Notes: generated from the letters alone by a model not told the origin. A DNA stretch of 64,000 nucleotides from Micromonospora cremea (GCF_900143515.1 NZ_FSQT01000001.1:1426001-1490000); one strand, 5' to 3'. Positions 1-11,638 are shown, numbered from the stretch's first letter. Made by a program: numbers and translations.

Positions 1-2216
1 TAGAGCGCGCGGGCCATCGGGTCGGCGTCGGGGTCCAGGCAGGCGATGGAGAACCGGGCCGTGCCCGGCGGGTGCTGGCGGGCCAGCGACCGGGCGGCCG
101 CGTCCAGCACCGCGCACGCCTCGTCCACCCGGGTGCCCAGCACCGCGAGGTTGCGCCCGGGGGCACGCGGCAGCCGCAGCGCCGCGGAGCGGGCCTGCAC
201 GTCGATGATCTCGCCGAGCAGGGCCACCGGGCTGCGCGGCGAGGTCCCGTCCGCCGGCGCGACGAGCGCCCGGAAATTCGGGGCGTCCGCCAGCCGGGGG
301 ATCGCGTCGCCGTCGAAGAGCCGGGCCGGCGCCGCGTCGGGCGGGCGCATCCGCCACAGCCGGTTCTGCAGGCCGCTCCACGTCTCCCAGTCGCTGGCCG
401 ACGGGATCCGGGCGATCTCGTTGCCCTCCACCATGCCCGACTCGGCGTTGACCACCGCGTGCCAGCGGGGCAGCGACTGCGCGGCGTCGTTGCGCTCGGC
501 CAGGATCCGCAACGCCTTGGGCAGCGCGATGCGCAGGGCGAACTGGGCGACCAGCGCAGGGCGACCCCACAACGCCTCAATGCCGCGTACGTCCTGCGAG
601 GCGAGCACCAGGTGGATGCCCTGCGACCGGCCCCTCCGGGCCAGGTCCTCCAGCAGGTCCGCCGCCTCCCGGGCGACCGCGTCCCGGCCGGCCAGCAGCA
701 TCTGGAACTCGTCGACCACCGCGACGATCCGCGGCCAGTGCCCCGCCGGGTCGACCGCGCGCAGCTCGGCCAGCTTGGTCACCTCGTGCTTCTTGGCCGC
801 GTCGGCCCGCCGGCGCAGCTCCTCGGCGAGGAACCGCAGCAGCGCCAGCCCGAACTCCCGGTCGGTGTTCACGTTGATCCCGACCAACCGCATGTGCGGT
901 AGCCAGCTCGGGTCGCGACGGCCCTTCGCGAGCCGTGCGAAGGACACCCCCTCCTTGAAGTCCAGCAGGTAGAACTCCAGCTCCGCGGGGGAGTAGCGGG
1001 CCGCCAGCGCGCCGATCCAGGCGAAGATCAGGTTGGTCTTGCCGGTGCCGGACGGCCCCCCGATCAGCGCATGCGGCGGATAGTCGCCCAGCGTCAACCG
1101 CACCGGCCGGCCCTGCCGCCCCTCGCCGATCGGGGCGGTCAGCCCGGCGGCCGAGTCCTCCCGCCACATCAGCTCCGGCGGCGGCAGCAGGTCGGCGAAC
1201 GGGGCCGGCGGCGGGCCGGCGTTCACCCGGGCCGCGGTCTCCCGGCAGGTCTCGGTGACCAGCGACGCCGGTGGTGGCGGGTCCAGCCGGACCGGCAGGC
1301 CGGACGGACCGCCGATCCGGGCGCCGGACGCCTCGGCGACCACCCGGGTCACCGTCAGGTCCTCCGGCAGCGGCACGCCACGGACCACCAGATGCACCCC
1401 GCAGGCCGCACCGGCACGCACCACCCGGTCGAGCTGCCCGCGCTCGTGCCGGTTCAGCTCGTCGCCGCCGAGCAGCACCGCCACCCGCCACGGTTCGGGG
1501 CGGCGGCCGGTCGCCGCCGCCAGCTCCCGCAGCGAGCCGTACTCGCCGGCCAGCACGGTCTCGTTGATCCGGCGGATCTGCTCGACGAGGTCGTCCAGCA
1601 GCGGGCCCAGCCCGCCGGGGCCGACGAAGGTGAGCAGCCCCGCCGTGCCCAGCGGTGCGAACCCGGCCAGGCCGCCACCGAGGTGCTCCGGGTCGTACCC
1701 GATCAGCCGTACCGCGCCCGGGTCGGCGCGGCCGACGGCCCGCAGCAGCAGCGCGCCCACCACCGCGTCGCGGCCGGCGCGGTCGTCCCCGGAGAGGTGC
1801 ACGTGACCGGCGTCGAGAAGCGGCACCAGCGCGGGCACCGGGTCGACGTCGTCGATCCGGACCGTGCCGACCCGTAGCGCGCCGGGCGGCTCGGCCCGGC
1901 GCGTGGGCGTGGGCGTCCATCCCGGCCAGTCGGCGCCGGCGCAGCCGGGCGCCTCCCGGCGGGCGGCGTCGGCGGCGTGGCGGGCCAGCTCGGCGATTCG
2001 GGCGGCGTGCCGGGCGTCGATCTCGGCCAGCCGGCGGTCCCGCTGGTCGCCCACCCGATCCGGTACTGCGGCGGCCGCCCGGCGCACCCGGTTCAGCCGC
2101 TCCCGCGCGGCGGTCAGCTCGGCCTGTGCCGCGGACAGCCGGGTACGGGTGGCGCCCAGCGCGTCGGCGAGAGTGTCCCGGACCCGGGCGGCCAGCTGTC
2201 CGCGCCGGTCAGCCAT
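1..2216 (-). CDS. FtsK/SpoIIIE-domain ATPase, 3' end outside the window
   Basis: Hexameric motor-type ATPase of the FtsK/SpoIIIE/EccC class, expected to move DNA or feed substrates to a secretion pore. The frame is open from an ATG at 2216 to the left edge, giving 738 visible residues. The first 60 or so are charged and coiled-coil-like. A Walker A motif GPSGTGKT lies at residues 387-394, followed by the typical FYLLDFKEG strand, and Walker B VVDEFQ is near 500-505. After about 640 the sequence looks like the start of a second, weaker ATPase module. The ATG overlaps the stop of the preceding gene by 8 nt, so the two are translationally coupled. No membrane segment is seen, unlike classical FtsK, which favours an EccC-like or soluble translocase role. 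The exact role is inferred from context. Confidence 0.85.
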   Translation of the reverse strand, partial: MADRRGQLAARVRDTLADALGATRTRLSAAQAELTAARERLNRVRRAAAAVPDRVGDQRDRRLAEIDARHAARIAELARHAADAARREAPGCAGADWPGWTPTPTRRAEPPGALRVGTVRIDDVDPVPALVPLLDAGHVHLSGDDRAGRDAVVGALLLRAVGRADPGAVRLIGYDPEHLGGGLAGFAPLGTAGLLTFVGPGGLGPLLDDLVEQIRRINETVLAGEYGSLRELAAATGRRPEPWRVAVLLGGDELNRHERGQLDRVVRAGAACGVHLVVRGVPLPEDLTVTRVVAEASGARIGGPSGLPVRLDPPPPASLVTETCRETAARVNAGPPPAPFADLLPPPELMWREDSAAGLTAPIGEGRQGRPVRLTLGDYPPHALIGGPSGTGKTNLIFAWIGALAARYSPAELEFYLLDFKEGVSFARLAKGRRDPSWLPHMRLVGINVNTDREFGLALLRFLAEELRRRADAAKKHEVTKLAELRAVDPAGHWPRIVAVVDEFQMLLAGRDAVAREAADLLEDLARRGRSQGIHLVLASQDVRGIEALWGRPALVAQFALRIALPKALRILAERNDAAQSLPRWHAVVNAESGMVEGNEIARIPSASDWETWSGLQNRLWRMRPPDAAPARLFDGDAIPRLADAPNFRALVAPADGTSPRSPVALLGEIIDVQARSAALRLPRAPGRNLAVLGTRVDEACAVLDAAARSLARQHPPGTARFSIACLDPDADPMARAL

Positions 2217-3222
2217 CTGAGCTCCGGCGTCGCTGCGGTGCCGGCGCGTCCCGCCACGGGCCGCCAGCCCGCGGCGGCAGCCCAGCGGCGTGCTGCCGGC
2301 CGCCATCGCGAAGCTGTGGGCCCGCACCGCCGGGACGTTGTCCCGCGCTGACCGGCTGCCCGGCGGTCGCGGCCTGCGGACCGGCGGCGGTGGGCAGGTC
2401 CCGTCCCAGCCGGGCGAGCAGCAGCCCGGTCGCCACGCCGGCCGTCACCGCGGAGTCCGCGGCGTGCGGCGGCTCGCCGGCACCACGCGGCGGCGGCATG
2501 CGGCACACCCGGGTCAGCAGCGCCTCCAGCACCGGCGGCGGCAGCCCGGGCAGCAGGTCGCGGACCCGCCCGTCCAGCTCCCCGCGCAGCCGGCCGAGGT
2601 CCGCGGCGCGGGGCGGGTGGCCCAGCAGCTCGCCGGCCAGCTCGCGCAGCAGCGGCGGGGCCAGCGCCGCCATCTGCAGGCCGGCGTCGGCCGGGGCGCG
2701 GCGCAGCTCGGCACGCAGCCGGTCCCGGTCGCCGGCGCGCACCCCGCGTACCACCCGGCGCAGCAGTTCCTGGGAGTCGTCCAGCCGCTCGTCGGGCTCG
2801 TCGGCGCCGCCCTCGCGTCCGCCGGTCAGCTCCGCCACCCGCACCGACCACCAGCGGCGCAGCCGGACCTGCTCGGCCGACTCCGGCGCCACGGCGGCGG
2901 GCCCGGCCGCGGGCGGCGTGTCGTGCCCGGGCTCGCGCTGCTGTGGGCGGGGCGGCGGCGCGCCGTCCGCGGTCAACCCGATCGCGGCCAGGTACGCCGA
3001 CAACTGCTCCTGCGCCACCCGCAGCGCGTAACCGGCGGTCTCGGCATGCTCGGTGGCGGCGGACAGTTCGGGCACCCCCATCGGGTTGGCAGACTCCTGC
3101 CGTACCCAGCGCAGCCGCTCCGCGGCCAGGCCGAACTTCTCCAACGCCTGCCCCAGCAGGGCCACCGGGAACTCCTCGCTGGCGGCACGGACCTGCCCAC
3201 CGACGTCCTCGATGATGGACAT
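2209..3222 (-). CDS. Conserved hypothetical protein coupled to the FtsK-like ATPase
   Basis: A 337-residue soluble protein of unknown function. The N-terminal 85 residues (beginning MSIIEDVGGQVR) are helical and contain a segment with small residues and alternating Leu/Ala, like a WXG100-type helix pair. Residues 90-125 are a Pro/Ala/Gly linker. Residues 130-270 are a Leu/Arg-rich helical region, and the C-terminus is low-complexity Pro/Gly/Arg. It lies between a small helical protein and the FtsK-type ATPase on one transcript, so it is probably an adaptor or substrate of that ATPase. No family was recognised. Codon usage is like its neighbours. Confidence 0.7.
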   Translation of the reverse strand: MSIIEDVGGQVRAASEEFPVALLGQALEKFGLAAERLRWVRQESANPMGVPELSAATEHAETAGYALRVAQEQLSAYLAAIGLTADGAPPPRPQQREPGHDTPPAAGPAAVAPESAEQVRLRRWWSVRVAELTGGREGGADEPDERLDDSQELLRRVVRGVRAGDRDRLRAELRRAPADAGLQMAALAPPLLRELAGELLGHPPRAADLGRLRGELDGRVRDLLPGLPPPVLEALLTRVCRMPPPRGAGEPPHAADSAVTAGVATGLLLARLGRDLPTAAGPQAATAGQPVSAGQRPGGAGPQLRDGGRQHAAGLPPRAGGPWRDAPAPQRRRSSDG

Positions 3223-3228
3223 GGTGGC

Positions 3229-3489
3229 CTACAGCGTGGCGACGTAGAGCTGCGCCTGCTCCACCGCGACCAGTGTCGCGGCGAGACACTCCTCCAGCTC
3301 CTGGCTGGCCTGTGTCAGCGACGCCTGGGCCGCCTCCACCGTCTCGTGACCGCTGCCCTCCAGCGCGCCGGCCAGGGTCTGCTGCGCCTCGGCCAGCGTC
3401 TCGCCGGCCGCCTGCACGGCTGTCTGCCCGTCCCCGATCTGTTGGAGGGCGACATCGATGGCAGCCTTCAGCTCGGCGACGCTCGCCAC
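3229..3489 (-). CDS. Small helical WXG100-sized protein
   Basis: An 86-residue, Ala/Gln/Glu-rich, entirely helical protein (start MASVAELKAAID) of the size of WXG100/ESAT-6 proteins. The centre carries Gly-Ser-Gly-His instead of a clear W-x-G turn. The ATG at 3489 follows the GGAGG-like sequence of an AGGAGGTTCCGCC leader. It is the first gene of a three-gene leftward unit with the 337-residue protein and the FtsK-like ATPase; only 6 bp separate it from the next gene. Family membership is inferred from size, composition and neighbours. Confidence 0.7.
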   Translation of the reverse strand: MASVAELKAAIDVALQQIGDGQTAVQAAGETLAEAQQTLAGALEGSGHETVEAAQASLTQASQELEECLAATLVAVEQAQLYVATL

Positions 3490-3641
3490 GGCGGAACCTC
3501 CTGGGGGCGGGGAGGTCTTTATTAGAGCCTATCGGCGACCGCCGGAGAACATCCGCCCTGTCGGTGTTCCTGCCCAACCGTCCCGTTGCTGACCAGAAGC
3601 GCCGGGAGTCCGTTCTGTGGGAGTCCCAGTGCGAGAGCCTC

Positions 3642-4034
3642 TCAGGTGTTGGCGGGGGCGTCCCGCAGCCAGCGAGGCCCGTACACCTCGGCGCCCAGGG
3701 CCGTGACCCGGTCGCGCAGCTCCCGGTCGGCGGTGACCACCAGCCGGCGGCGCCGCGGGGCATCCGCGACCAGGTCGACCACGGTGTCGTCGCCCGAGCC
3801 GGCGGCCGAGACCACCCGGACAGCGTCGCTGCCGGGCACGTTCCGCGCGGCGCCCTCGACCACCAGCACCACCTCGACCGGTGCGGCCAGCCGGGCCGGC
3901 AGCCCGGTGGTGGCCACCGGGGCCAGCGAGTCGCGCAGCCGGGCGGCGGCCCCGGCCCGGTCCCGCCACCACCCGTTCGGGCGGGAGCCCACCACGTTGG
4001 CGCCGTCCACGATCAGCAGCGGGGTTTCATCCAT
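3642..4034 (-). CDS. NYN (PIN-like) domain protein
   Basis: A 130-residue protein resembling the NYN/PIN-fold nuclease family. The N-terminus reads LLIVDGANVVGS, the signature strand and Asp of NYN domains, followed by GWWRDR. Further acidic positions appear at GDDTVVDLVAD and in TADRELRDRV, the usual late Asp of PIN-like sites. Together these suggest a metal-dependent RNase, but substrate and activity are unknown. It is transcribed away from clpC, with about 140 bp between the starts. The ATG at 4034 is chosen because the conserved strand begins six residues later. Longer upstream extensions run into the clpC coding sequence. Confidence 0.75.
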   Translation of the reverse strand: MDETPLLIVDGANVVGSRPNGWWRDRAGAAARLRDSLAPVATTGLPARLAAPVEVVLVVEGAARNVPGSDAVRVVSAAGSGDDTVVDLVADAPRRRRLVVTADRELRDRVTALGAEVYGPRWLRDAPANT

Positions 4035-4173
4035 GCCGTCAGCCTGCCACCACCGGCTGGCGCCGTCCCGATGCCACTCCCGCAACGCCGGGTGCGCCGC
4101 CACGTGCGGCGTTTGTCGGGGCGAGCGCCGGGTAGCCCCTGGCGACCGTGCCGCGCCCGACTGCGGAGGAGAC

Positions 4174-6725
<2,552 letters not shown>

Positions 6726-6729
<4 letters not shown>

Positions 6730-6929
6730 GCGGGCCTGCGCGACGACCGGAACCGGAGAAACCGCAGGAGCCCGCGGAATCCCGGGACGAGGAGCACCAT
6801 CCCGACCCGATCCTGGCGCCGCCCACCGCGAACCCCAGGAGGACCCGGGTGCCGCCGGAGGGCCTGCATCCGAAGACCGACGAGGACGACCCGGAGACGT
6901 CCGGGTCGCCGCCCGGAGAGGAGACCTGA
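6726..6929 (+). CDS. Small acidic, Pro-rich protein
   Basis: A 67-residue protein, rich in Pro, Glu and Asp, predicted disordered, with no recognisable domain. Its ATG overlaps the clpC stop (ATGA), and its own stop overlaps the next gene's start (TGATG). This double coupling is the main reason to treat it as a gene. It may be an adaptor or substrate tag for the ClpC-type ATPase, but that is only inferred from position. Confidence 0.55.
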
Positions 6930-7279
6930 TGGTACGCGAGACTCGGATCGACCCCGAGGTGGAAGTGCTCTGGGATGACTTCCACGCCGAGGTCAACGTC
7001 CCGTCGGAGCAACTGCGCACCTGGCTGCTGACCCGGGGTTCGGGGGAGGAGTCGTTCGGCTCGAACCCGACCCTCGACCTGCCCCAGCCGGGCCGGGAGA
7101 TCCTCAAGGTGCTCGCCAAGCGCAAGGTCGACCTCACCCCGGAGGACATCGAGGTGATGCGGGACGCGGTCGACCGGATCCGCGAGCTGATGGACGCCAA
7201 ACCGCCACGCGGCAACGCCGACGACGAGTGGCGGCACTCCCTGCTCGACCTGGGCCACGACCCCCTCGTCGAACGCTGA
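6929..7279 (+). CDS. DUF3140 family protein
   Basis: A 116-residue protein matching the DUF3140 pattern: EVLWDDFHAEVN near the N-terminus, the middle LTRGSGEESFG, then a charged helix KRKVDLTPEDIEVMRDAV. Function is unknown. Members occur widely in actinobacteria as small soluble proteins. It is the last gene of the clpC unit, coupled by a 1-nt stop/start overlap, and is followed by a strong hairpin. The family name is from memory of its conserved sequence. Confidence 0.8.
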   Translation: MVRETRIDPEVEVLWDDFHAEVNVPSEQLRTWLLTRGSGEESFGSNPTLDLPQPGREILKVLAKRKVDLTPEDIEVMRDAVDRIRELMDAKPPRGNADDEWRHSLLDLGHDPLVER

Positions 7280-7289
7280 ACGCACGCTC

Positions 7290-7322
7290 GACGGTGCCGT
7301 CCCGGGCAGGGACGGCACCGTC
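7290..7322. terminator. Bidirectional hairpin terminator
   Basis: A 14-bp perfect inverted repeat (arms 7290-7303 and 7309-7322) with a 5-nt loop sits between convergent genes, 10 bp after the DUF3140 stop and 13 bp from the end of the leftward gene. Confidence 0.8.
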
Positions 7323-7335
7323 GCGTCGAGCCTGG

Positions 7336-7578
7336 TCAGGCCTGATCGGGCTCCAGGCTGCCGATGGTCAGCCCGACCGCGTCGGCGGCGGCGTCCCGCT
7401 CGCCGCGGGTCCGTTCCTCACGGCTGAGCAGGTTGGCGTACTCGGCGACGTCGGCCGGGTCGGGCACGTCCGGTAGCCGGCGCAGGAACGCCTCCGTCTC
7501 GCGGGTGGCGGCGGTGTGCGCGGCGGCCGCCTGGCGGAGCAGTTCCCGGTCGCCGGTGGGCGGGTAGAGATCGGTCAT
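7336..7578 (-). CDS. Small hypothetical protein
   Basis: An 80-residue soluble, mainly helical protein (MTDLYPPTGDRELL start) with alternating Ala/Glu/Arg. No family was recognised. The ATG at 7578 is the natural start, since the upstream frame overlaps the LysR gene in antisense. It ends at a shared terminator with the clpC unit. Codon usage is typical of the window. Confidence 0.6.
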   Translation of the reverse strand: MTDLYPPTGDRELLRQAAAAHTAATRETEAFLRRLPDVPDPADVAEYANLLSREERTRGERDAAADAVGLTIGSLEPDQA

Positions 7579-7676
7579 GTCCGCCAGATACCCCGCCGAC
7601 GGCGATTCGCACCGCCACCGGGCAGGGATTAACAGGCCGCCGCCCGCCACGGCGCGGAGCCGAGTGGGGATCGTGG

Positions 7677-8648
7677 TCAAACGCCGCTGGGCTGCCGGAC
7701 GCCGAACCCGGGATTGCGCAGAAGCCAGGCCAGGTAGCCGGGATGCGGTGCCAGCGAGTCGGTGTACGCCGCCTTCGCCGTCTCCAGCACCACCTCCGCC
7801 CCCTGGGCGGCGGGCGAGTCCAGGTGCCAGCCCAGCAGCAGCCTCCAGCGCAGCGGTATCCCGGCCAGCCGTCGGGTGACCAGCCCGGCCACCGGGCGGA
7901 ACGTCGCCTGACACAGGGCCACCGCCTCGCCGGCGTCCACCAGGTCCACGCAGCCCCGCACGTCGGTCTCGTACACCTTGCGGGGGGTGAAGCCGGCGCG
8001 GGCGCAGGCGGCGGCGAAGCAGTCGCCGAAGCAGCCGTCGCCCGGCGCGGCCACCCACTGCTCGTGGCGCAGGTCGACCAGCCGCACCTCGTCGCGCTCG
8101 GCGAGGGGATGGGTCTCGGGCAGCAGCACCAGCACCGGGTCGATGGCCACCTCGCGCCAGCTCAACCCGAACTCCGCCGACGGGACGGCGTCACCGCACA
8201 CGCCGGTGAGCGCGAAATCCAGCCGGCCACCGGCCACCAACTGCGCCAACTCGTCCACCGACCAGGACGCGTACGTGGTGATCTGCGCGGGCGGCCGCTC
8301 GGCGGCCAGCCGGTGCACCAGCCGCCCCAGGATCGGGCTGTTCACCCCGCCGAACCGGTACCAGCGGGGCGCCTCGCCGGCGCCGGCGAGGCGGGCCGCC
8401 TCGTCCTGCAGGCCCTTCATCGCCGGCAGCAGCACCCGGGCCCGGGCCAGCACCAGCTCACCGAGCGCGGTGGGCCGGGCGCCGCGGCGGTCCCGGTCGA
8501 ACAGCGGCCCGCCCAGTGTCCGCTCGATCCGCTGGAGCTGGGCGGTGAGCGCCGGCTGGGCCAGGCCGAGCGCCGACGCCGCCTTGGTCACGCTCCCCGT
8601 CTCCGCGATCGCGCAGACCACCCGCAGGTGTCGCAGCTCCAGGTTCAT
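7677..8648 (-). CDS. LysR-family transcriptional regulator
   Basis: A 323-residue LysR-type regulator. The winged HTH occupies about 1-62 (LRHLRVVCAIAETGSVTKAA, then LGLAQPALTAQLQRIE). An oligomerisation helix is followed by a two-lobed periplasmic-binding-like effector domain from about 90 to 300. It starts at ATG 8648. The gene to its right runs in the same direction and no divergent partner is adjacent, so its target is not evident. Confidence 0.9.
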   Translation of the reverse strand: MNLELRHLRVVCAIAETGSVTKAASALGLAQPALTAQLQRIERTLGGPLFDRDRRGARPTALGELVLARARVLLPAMKGLQDEAARLAGAGEAPRWYRFGGVNSPILGRLVHRLAAERPPAQITTYASWSVDELAQLVAGGRLDFALTGVCGDAVPSAEFGLSWREVAIDPVLVLLPETHPLAERDEVRLVDLRHEQWVAAPGDGCFGDCFAAACARAGFTPRKVYETDVRGCVDLVDAGEAVALCQATFRPVAGLVTRRLAGIPLRWRLLLGWHLDSPAAQGAEVVLETAKAAYTDSLAPHPGYLAWLLRNPGFGVRQPSGV

Positions 8649-8734
8649 ACGGTGACGGTAGGACCACGCCGCAGCCGACGGAAGGGTCCGGACGGATCGG
8701 TAAGGTTGAATGCTTCGGTGGGTGTCGCCGCTCC

Positions 8735-9337
8735 TCAGCCGCGAGGTGGCTCCGGCAGGTCCGCCAGGTACGTCGGCCGGCGGGTCACCGCGTCACGGAC
8801 CTTGTCCACCACCCCCACCGCCGGCTCGACGATCCGGTTCCACGGCGGCGTGGCCGGGGTGCCCGGGTGCGGCCGGGTCGGTGCCGCCTCCTCAGCGATC
8901 TCCAGCCGGTTGCCCAGCCGGATCAGCTCCTCCTCGGTGGCCACCGCGCGCAGCTCGGCGACGAGCCCGCCGACCCCGTCCACGTGCCGGCGGACCCGCG
9001 CGACGACCTCGGTCAGCGTCTCGTCGTCGAGCGCCTTGAGGGTGGACAGCAGCGCGGCGTCGGCGTTGATCTCGGCGTCCACCCGCCCGGCCGCGTCCGG
9101 CAGCGCGGCGCGCACCGCCGGCAGCAGGTACTGCTCCTCCGCGGACAGGTGCCGCGACAGCGCGGCGGTGAGCACCGCGAGCCCGTCCTGCGGCGCGGCG
9201 TCCGGACCGGTCAACTGGGTCAGCAGCGCCAGCAGTTGCTGGTGCTCCCGGTCCACGATGTCGGCGATGCTGCGTCCGCCGGGCCGGTAGCCCTCCTCGG
9301 GGGTGGGCGGCAGTGGTGGCAGGGAAACGGCGGACAT
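8735..9337 (-). CDS. Hemerythrin-like (HHE) domain protein
   Basis: A 200-residue four-helix hemerythrin-type protein. Metal-ligand motifs are DREHQQLLALL near 29-39 and SRHLSAEEQYLLP near 61-73, with an acidic helix after that. The C-terminal 50 residues are a Pro-rich extension. Such proteins bind a di-iron centre and sense oxygen or nitric oxide, or store iron. The specific role here is unknown. The ATG at 9337 has a GAGGAGGGCACC ribosome site. It is divergent from the M20 peptidase. Confidence 0.85.
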   Translation of the reverse strand: MSAVSLPPLPPTPEEGYRPGGRSIADIVDREHQQLLALLTQLTGPDAAPQDGLAVLTAALSRHLSAEEQYLLPAVRAALPDAAGRVDAEINADAALLSTLKALDDETLTEVVARVRRHVDGVGGLVAELRAVATEEELIRLGNRLEIAEEAAPTRPHPGTPATPPWNRIVEPAVGVVDKVRDAVTRRPTYLADLPEPPRG

Positions 9338-9511
9338 GGTGCCCTCCTCGACTGGCGGGCGGAAGCTCCGGCAGGGGATGTGCGGTCGTGGGCGGCGGTA
9401 CCCGGCGGCGGGCTCGGCGAAACCGTCACCCGGATCCGCCGAGCTCAATGCCCGGCTCGCCGGGCCCGGTGCGCCGGCCCGCCGGCCAGCCCGGGCTGGT
9501 ATGAAGAGGCG

Positions 9512-10840
9512 ATGACGAGCGACGCCGCCCCCGCCCGACCGGACCCCACCGCAGAGGTCGTGGACCTCTGCCGCGATCTGCTGCGAATCGACACCACCAA
9601 CACGGGGGACAACGACACCAGCGTCGGTGAGCGCCGTGCGGCCGAGTACGTGGCGGAGAAGCTCGCCGAGGTGGGCCTGGAGTCCGTGCTGCACGAGTCC
9701 GCGCCGGGCCGGGCGAACGTGGTGGCCCGCATCCCCGGCACCGACCCGAGCCGGGGCGCGCTGCTGGTGCACGGCCACCTGGACGTGGTGCCCGCCGACG
9801 CCGACGAGTGGTCGGTGCACCCGTTCTCCGGCGAGCTGCGCGACGGCTACCTGTGGGGCCGGGGCGCGATCGACATGAAGGACTTCGACGCCATGGTGCT
9901 CGCCGTGGTGCGGCACTGGCAGCGCACCGGCGTACGCCCCCCGCGCGACATCGTCCTGGCGTACACCGCCGACGAGGAGGCGGGCGGCGACTACGGCGCG
10001 CACTTCCTGGTCGAGCGGCACCGGGAGCTCTTCGACGGCTGCACCGAGGCGATCGGTGAGGTCGGCGGCTTCTCGTACTCCGTCAACGATGACCAGCGGC
10101 TCTACCTCATCGAGACGGCCGAGAAGGGCCTGGACTGGTTGCGGCTGCACGCCAAGGGCCGCCCCGGGCACGGCTCGATGATGCACGACGACAACGCGGT
10201 CACCGCGCTCGCCGAGGCGGTCGCCCGGGTCGGCCGGCACCGCTTCCCGGTGGTGGTCACCGACACCGTGCGGGCCTTCCTGGAGGAGGTCTCCGACGTG
10301 CTCGGCGTCGAGCTGGACCCGGAGGACCCGGAGACGGCGATCGCCAAGCTCGGCCCCATCGCCAACATCATCGGCGCGACCATCCGCAACACGGCCAACC
10401 CGACCCGGTTGAACGCCGGCTACAAGGACAACGTCATCCCCGGCCGGGCCACCGCCACCATCGACTGCCGCAGCCTGCCCGGCCAGTCCGAGCTGCTGGA
10501 GCGGCAGCTGCGCGAGCTGGTCGGCCCGGACATCGCGATCGAGTACATCCAGCGGCAGCCGGCGCTGGAGACCACCTTCGACGGCGACCTGGTCGAGGCC
10601 ATGTCGGCGGCGCTGCGAGCCGAGGACCCGGGCGCGCGCCCGGTGCCGTACATGCTCTCCGGTGGCACCGACGCCAAGGCGTTCTCGCAGCTCGGCATCC
10701 GATGCTTCGGGTTCGCCCCGCTGCGGCTGCCCGCCGATTTGAACTTCTCCGCGTTGTTCCACGGCATCGACGAGCGGGTTCCGGTCGACGGACTACAGTT
10801 CGGCGTGCGGGTTCTCGACCGGTTCCTCCGCACCTGCTAA
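9512..10840 (+). CDS. M20 family metallopeptidase (ArgE/DapE/ACY1-like)
   Basis: A 442-residue zinc aminoacylase or dipeptidase of family M20. Visible metal-site motifs are LLVHGHLDVVPA (His and catalytic Asp), GRGAIDMKD (bridging Asp), YTADEEAGG (Glu-Glu) and the late SGGTDAKAF with its downstream FHGIDE His. A dimerisation insert lies about 190-320. Substrate cannot be told from sequence; proteins of this size in actinomycetes are usually annotated as M20/M25/M40 peptidases. The ATG at 9512 follows GAAGAGGCG. Earlier in-frame codons would run into the divergent promoter. Confidence 0.9.
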   Translation: MTSDAAPARPDPTAEVVDLCRDLLRIDTTNTGDNDTSVGERRAAEYVAEKLAEVGLESVLHESAPGRANVVARIPGTDPSRGALLVHGHLDVVPADADEWSVHPFSGELRDGYLWGRGAIDMKDFDAMVLAVVRHWQRTGVRPPRDIVLAYTADEEAGGDYGAHFLVERHRELFDGCTEAIGEVGGFSYSVNDDQRLYLIETAEKGLDWLRLHAKGRPGHGSMMHDDNAVTALAEAVARVGRHRFPVVVTDTVRAFLEEVSDVLGVELDPEDPETAIAKLGPIANIIGATIRNTANPTRLNAGYKDNVIPGRATATIDCRSLPGQSELLERQLRELVGPDIAIEYIQRQPALETTFDGDLVEAMSAALRAEDPGARPVPYMLSGGTDAKAFSQLGIRCFGFAPLRLPADLNFSALFHGIDERVPVDGLQFGVRVLDRFLRTC

Positions 10841-10897
10841 CCGTGTCCGGTGCTGCACCCGGCTCGGACCCTCCCCATCGTGAAGGGACTGCCCCAC

Positions 10898-11560
10898 ATG
10901 ACCGACCAGCACGGTGAGCTGGACGCCGCTCTCGAGCGGGTGATCGAAGCGGCCCGTCACCACCTGACCGCCGTACGTGCCGCTCAGGGCCGCGTCGACG
11001 ACGACGACGTCTGGCAGGCCTACGTGGCCTTGAACAACGCGTCCTACGCCTACGACGAGCGGCTGCTCGACGCCTTCGGCGAGGTGACGCCATGGGACGT
11101 CGACTCGATCGACCCGGACGAGGCCGACGAGCGCTTCGGCGGCGCCGAGGGAGCCGAGGCCAGCGACCCGCACCCCCGGGTGATCTCCGTACGCCAGCGC
11201 CGCGACTACCGCGTCCCGAGCGTCTCCGCGCTGCTGCGGGTGGCCGAGGTGGCCCGCCGCGAGGGCACCCCGGAGGACGACGAGCCGGCGCCGGTGGAGG
11301 GTGTCGGTGAGGCGGTGCTGGAGCTGCTGCAGAGCGGCGACGGCTCGCTCGGCGCGCTGGACGTCCCCGAGCTGGAGCCGCTCGACGGAGTGGTCATGGT
11401 CAGCGAGGTGGGCACCCCGGTCGACCTGGAGTCGTTCGACGACGACGATGCGGTCGGCCCGTTCCAGCCGGCGGTCGACGATCGGCTGGTCGGCCGGCTC
11501 GACGAGCACCCGTTCCTGGAGCTCGACGACGACCACGACCACGCCGGGCACCAGCACTAG
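10898..11560 (+). CDS. Acidic hypothetical protein
   Basis: A 220-residue, strongly acidic protein. The N-terminal half is helical (EVIEAARHHLTAVRAAQG). The C-terminal third is rich in Asp/Glu, and the tail ends with a His/Asp run. It may bind divalent metals, but no family was recognised. The start at 10898 (MTDQHGELDAAL) is preferred over an upstream ATG at 10850 because it has a GAAGGGA ribosome site. A GC-rich hairpin follows the stop. Confidence 0.75.
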   Translation: MTDQHGELDAALERVIEAARHHLTAVRAAQGRVDDDDVWQAYVALNNASYAYDERLLDAFGEVTPWDVDSIDPDEADERFGGAEGAEASDPHPRVISVRQRRDYRVPSVSALLRVAEVARREGTPEDDEPAPVEGVGEAVLELLQSGDGSLGALDVPELEPLDGVVMVSEVGTPVDLESFDDDDAVGPFQPAVDDRLVGRLDEHPFLELDDDHDHAGHQH

Positions 11561-11570
11561 GCCGTGACAC

Positions 11571-11606
11571 GCCCGGGGCCCGACCGATCATGGCCGGGCC
11601 CCGGGC
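11571..11606. terminator. Hairpin terminator
   Basis: A perfect 12-bp inverted repeat GCCCGGGGCCCG (arms 11571-11582 and 11595-11606) with a 12-nt loop lies between convergent genes, 10 bp after the stop of the acidic protein gene. Confidence 0.7.
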
Positions 11607-11638
11607 CCCGGGCGCCGCACGCCCGGCCCGACCGGGCG

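Noticed and set aside
577..1920. Long Arg/Gly-rich open frame inside the FtsK-like gene, same strand but another frame
   Set aside because: It has no domain signals and typical shadow composition; the true frame contains Walker A and B motifs.
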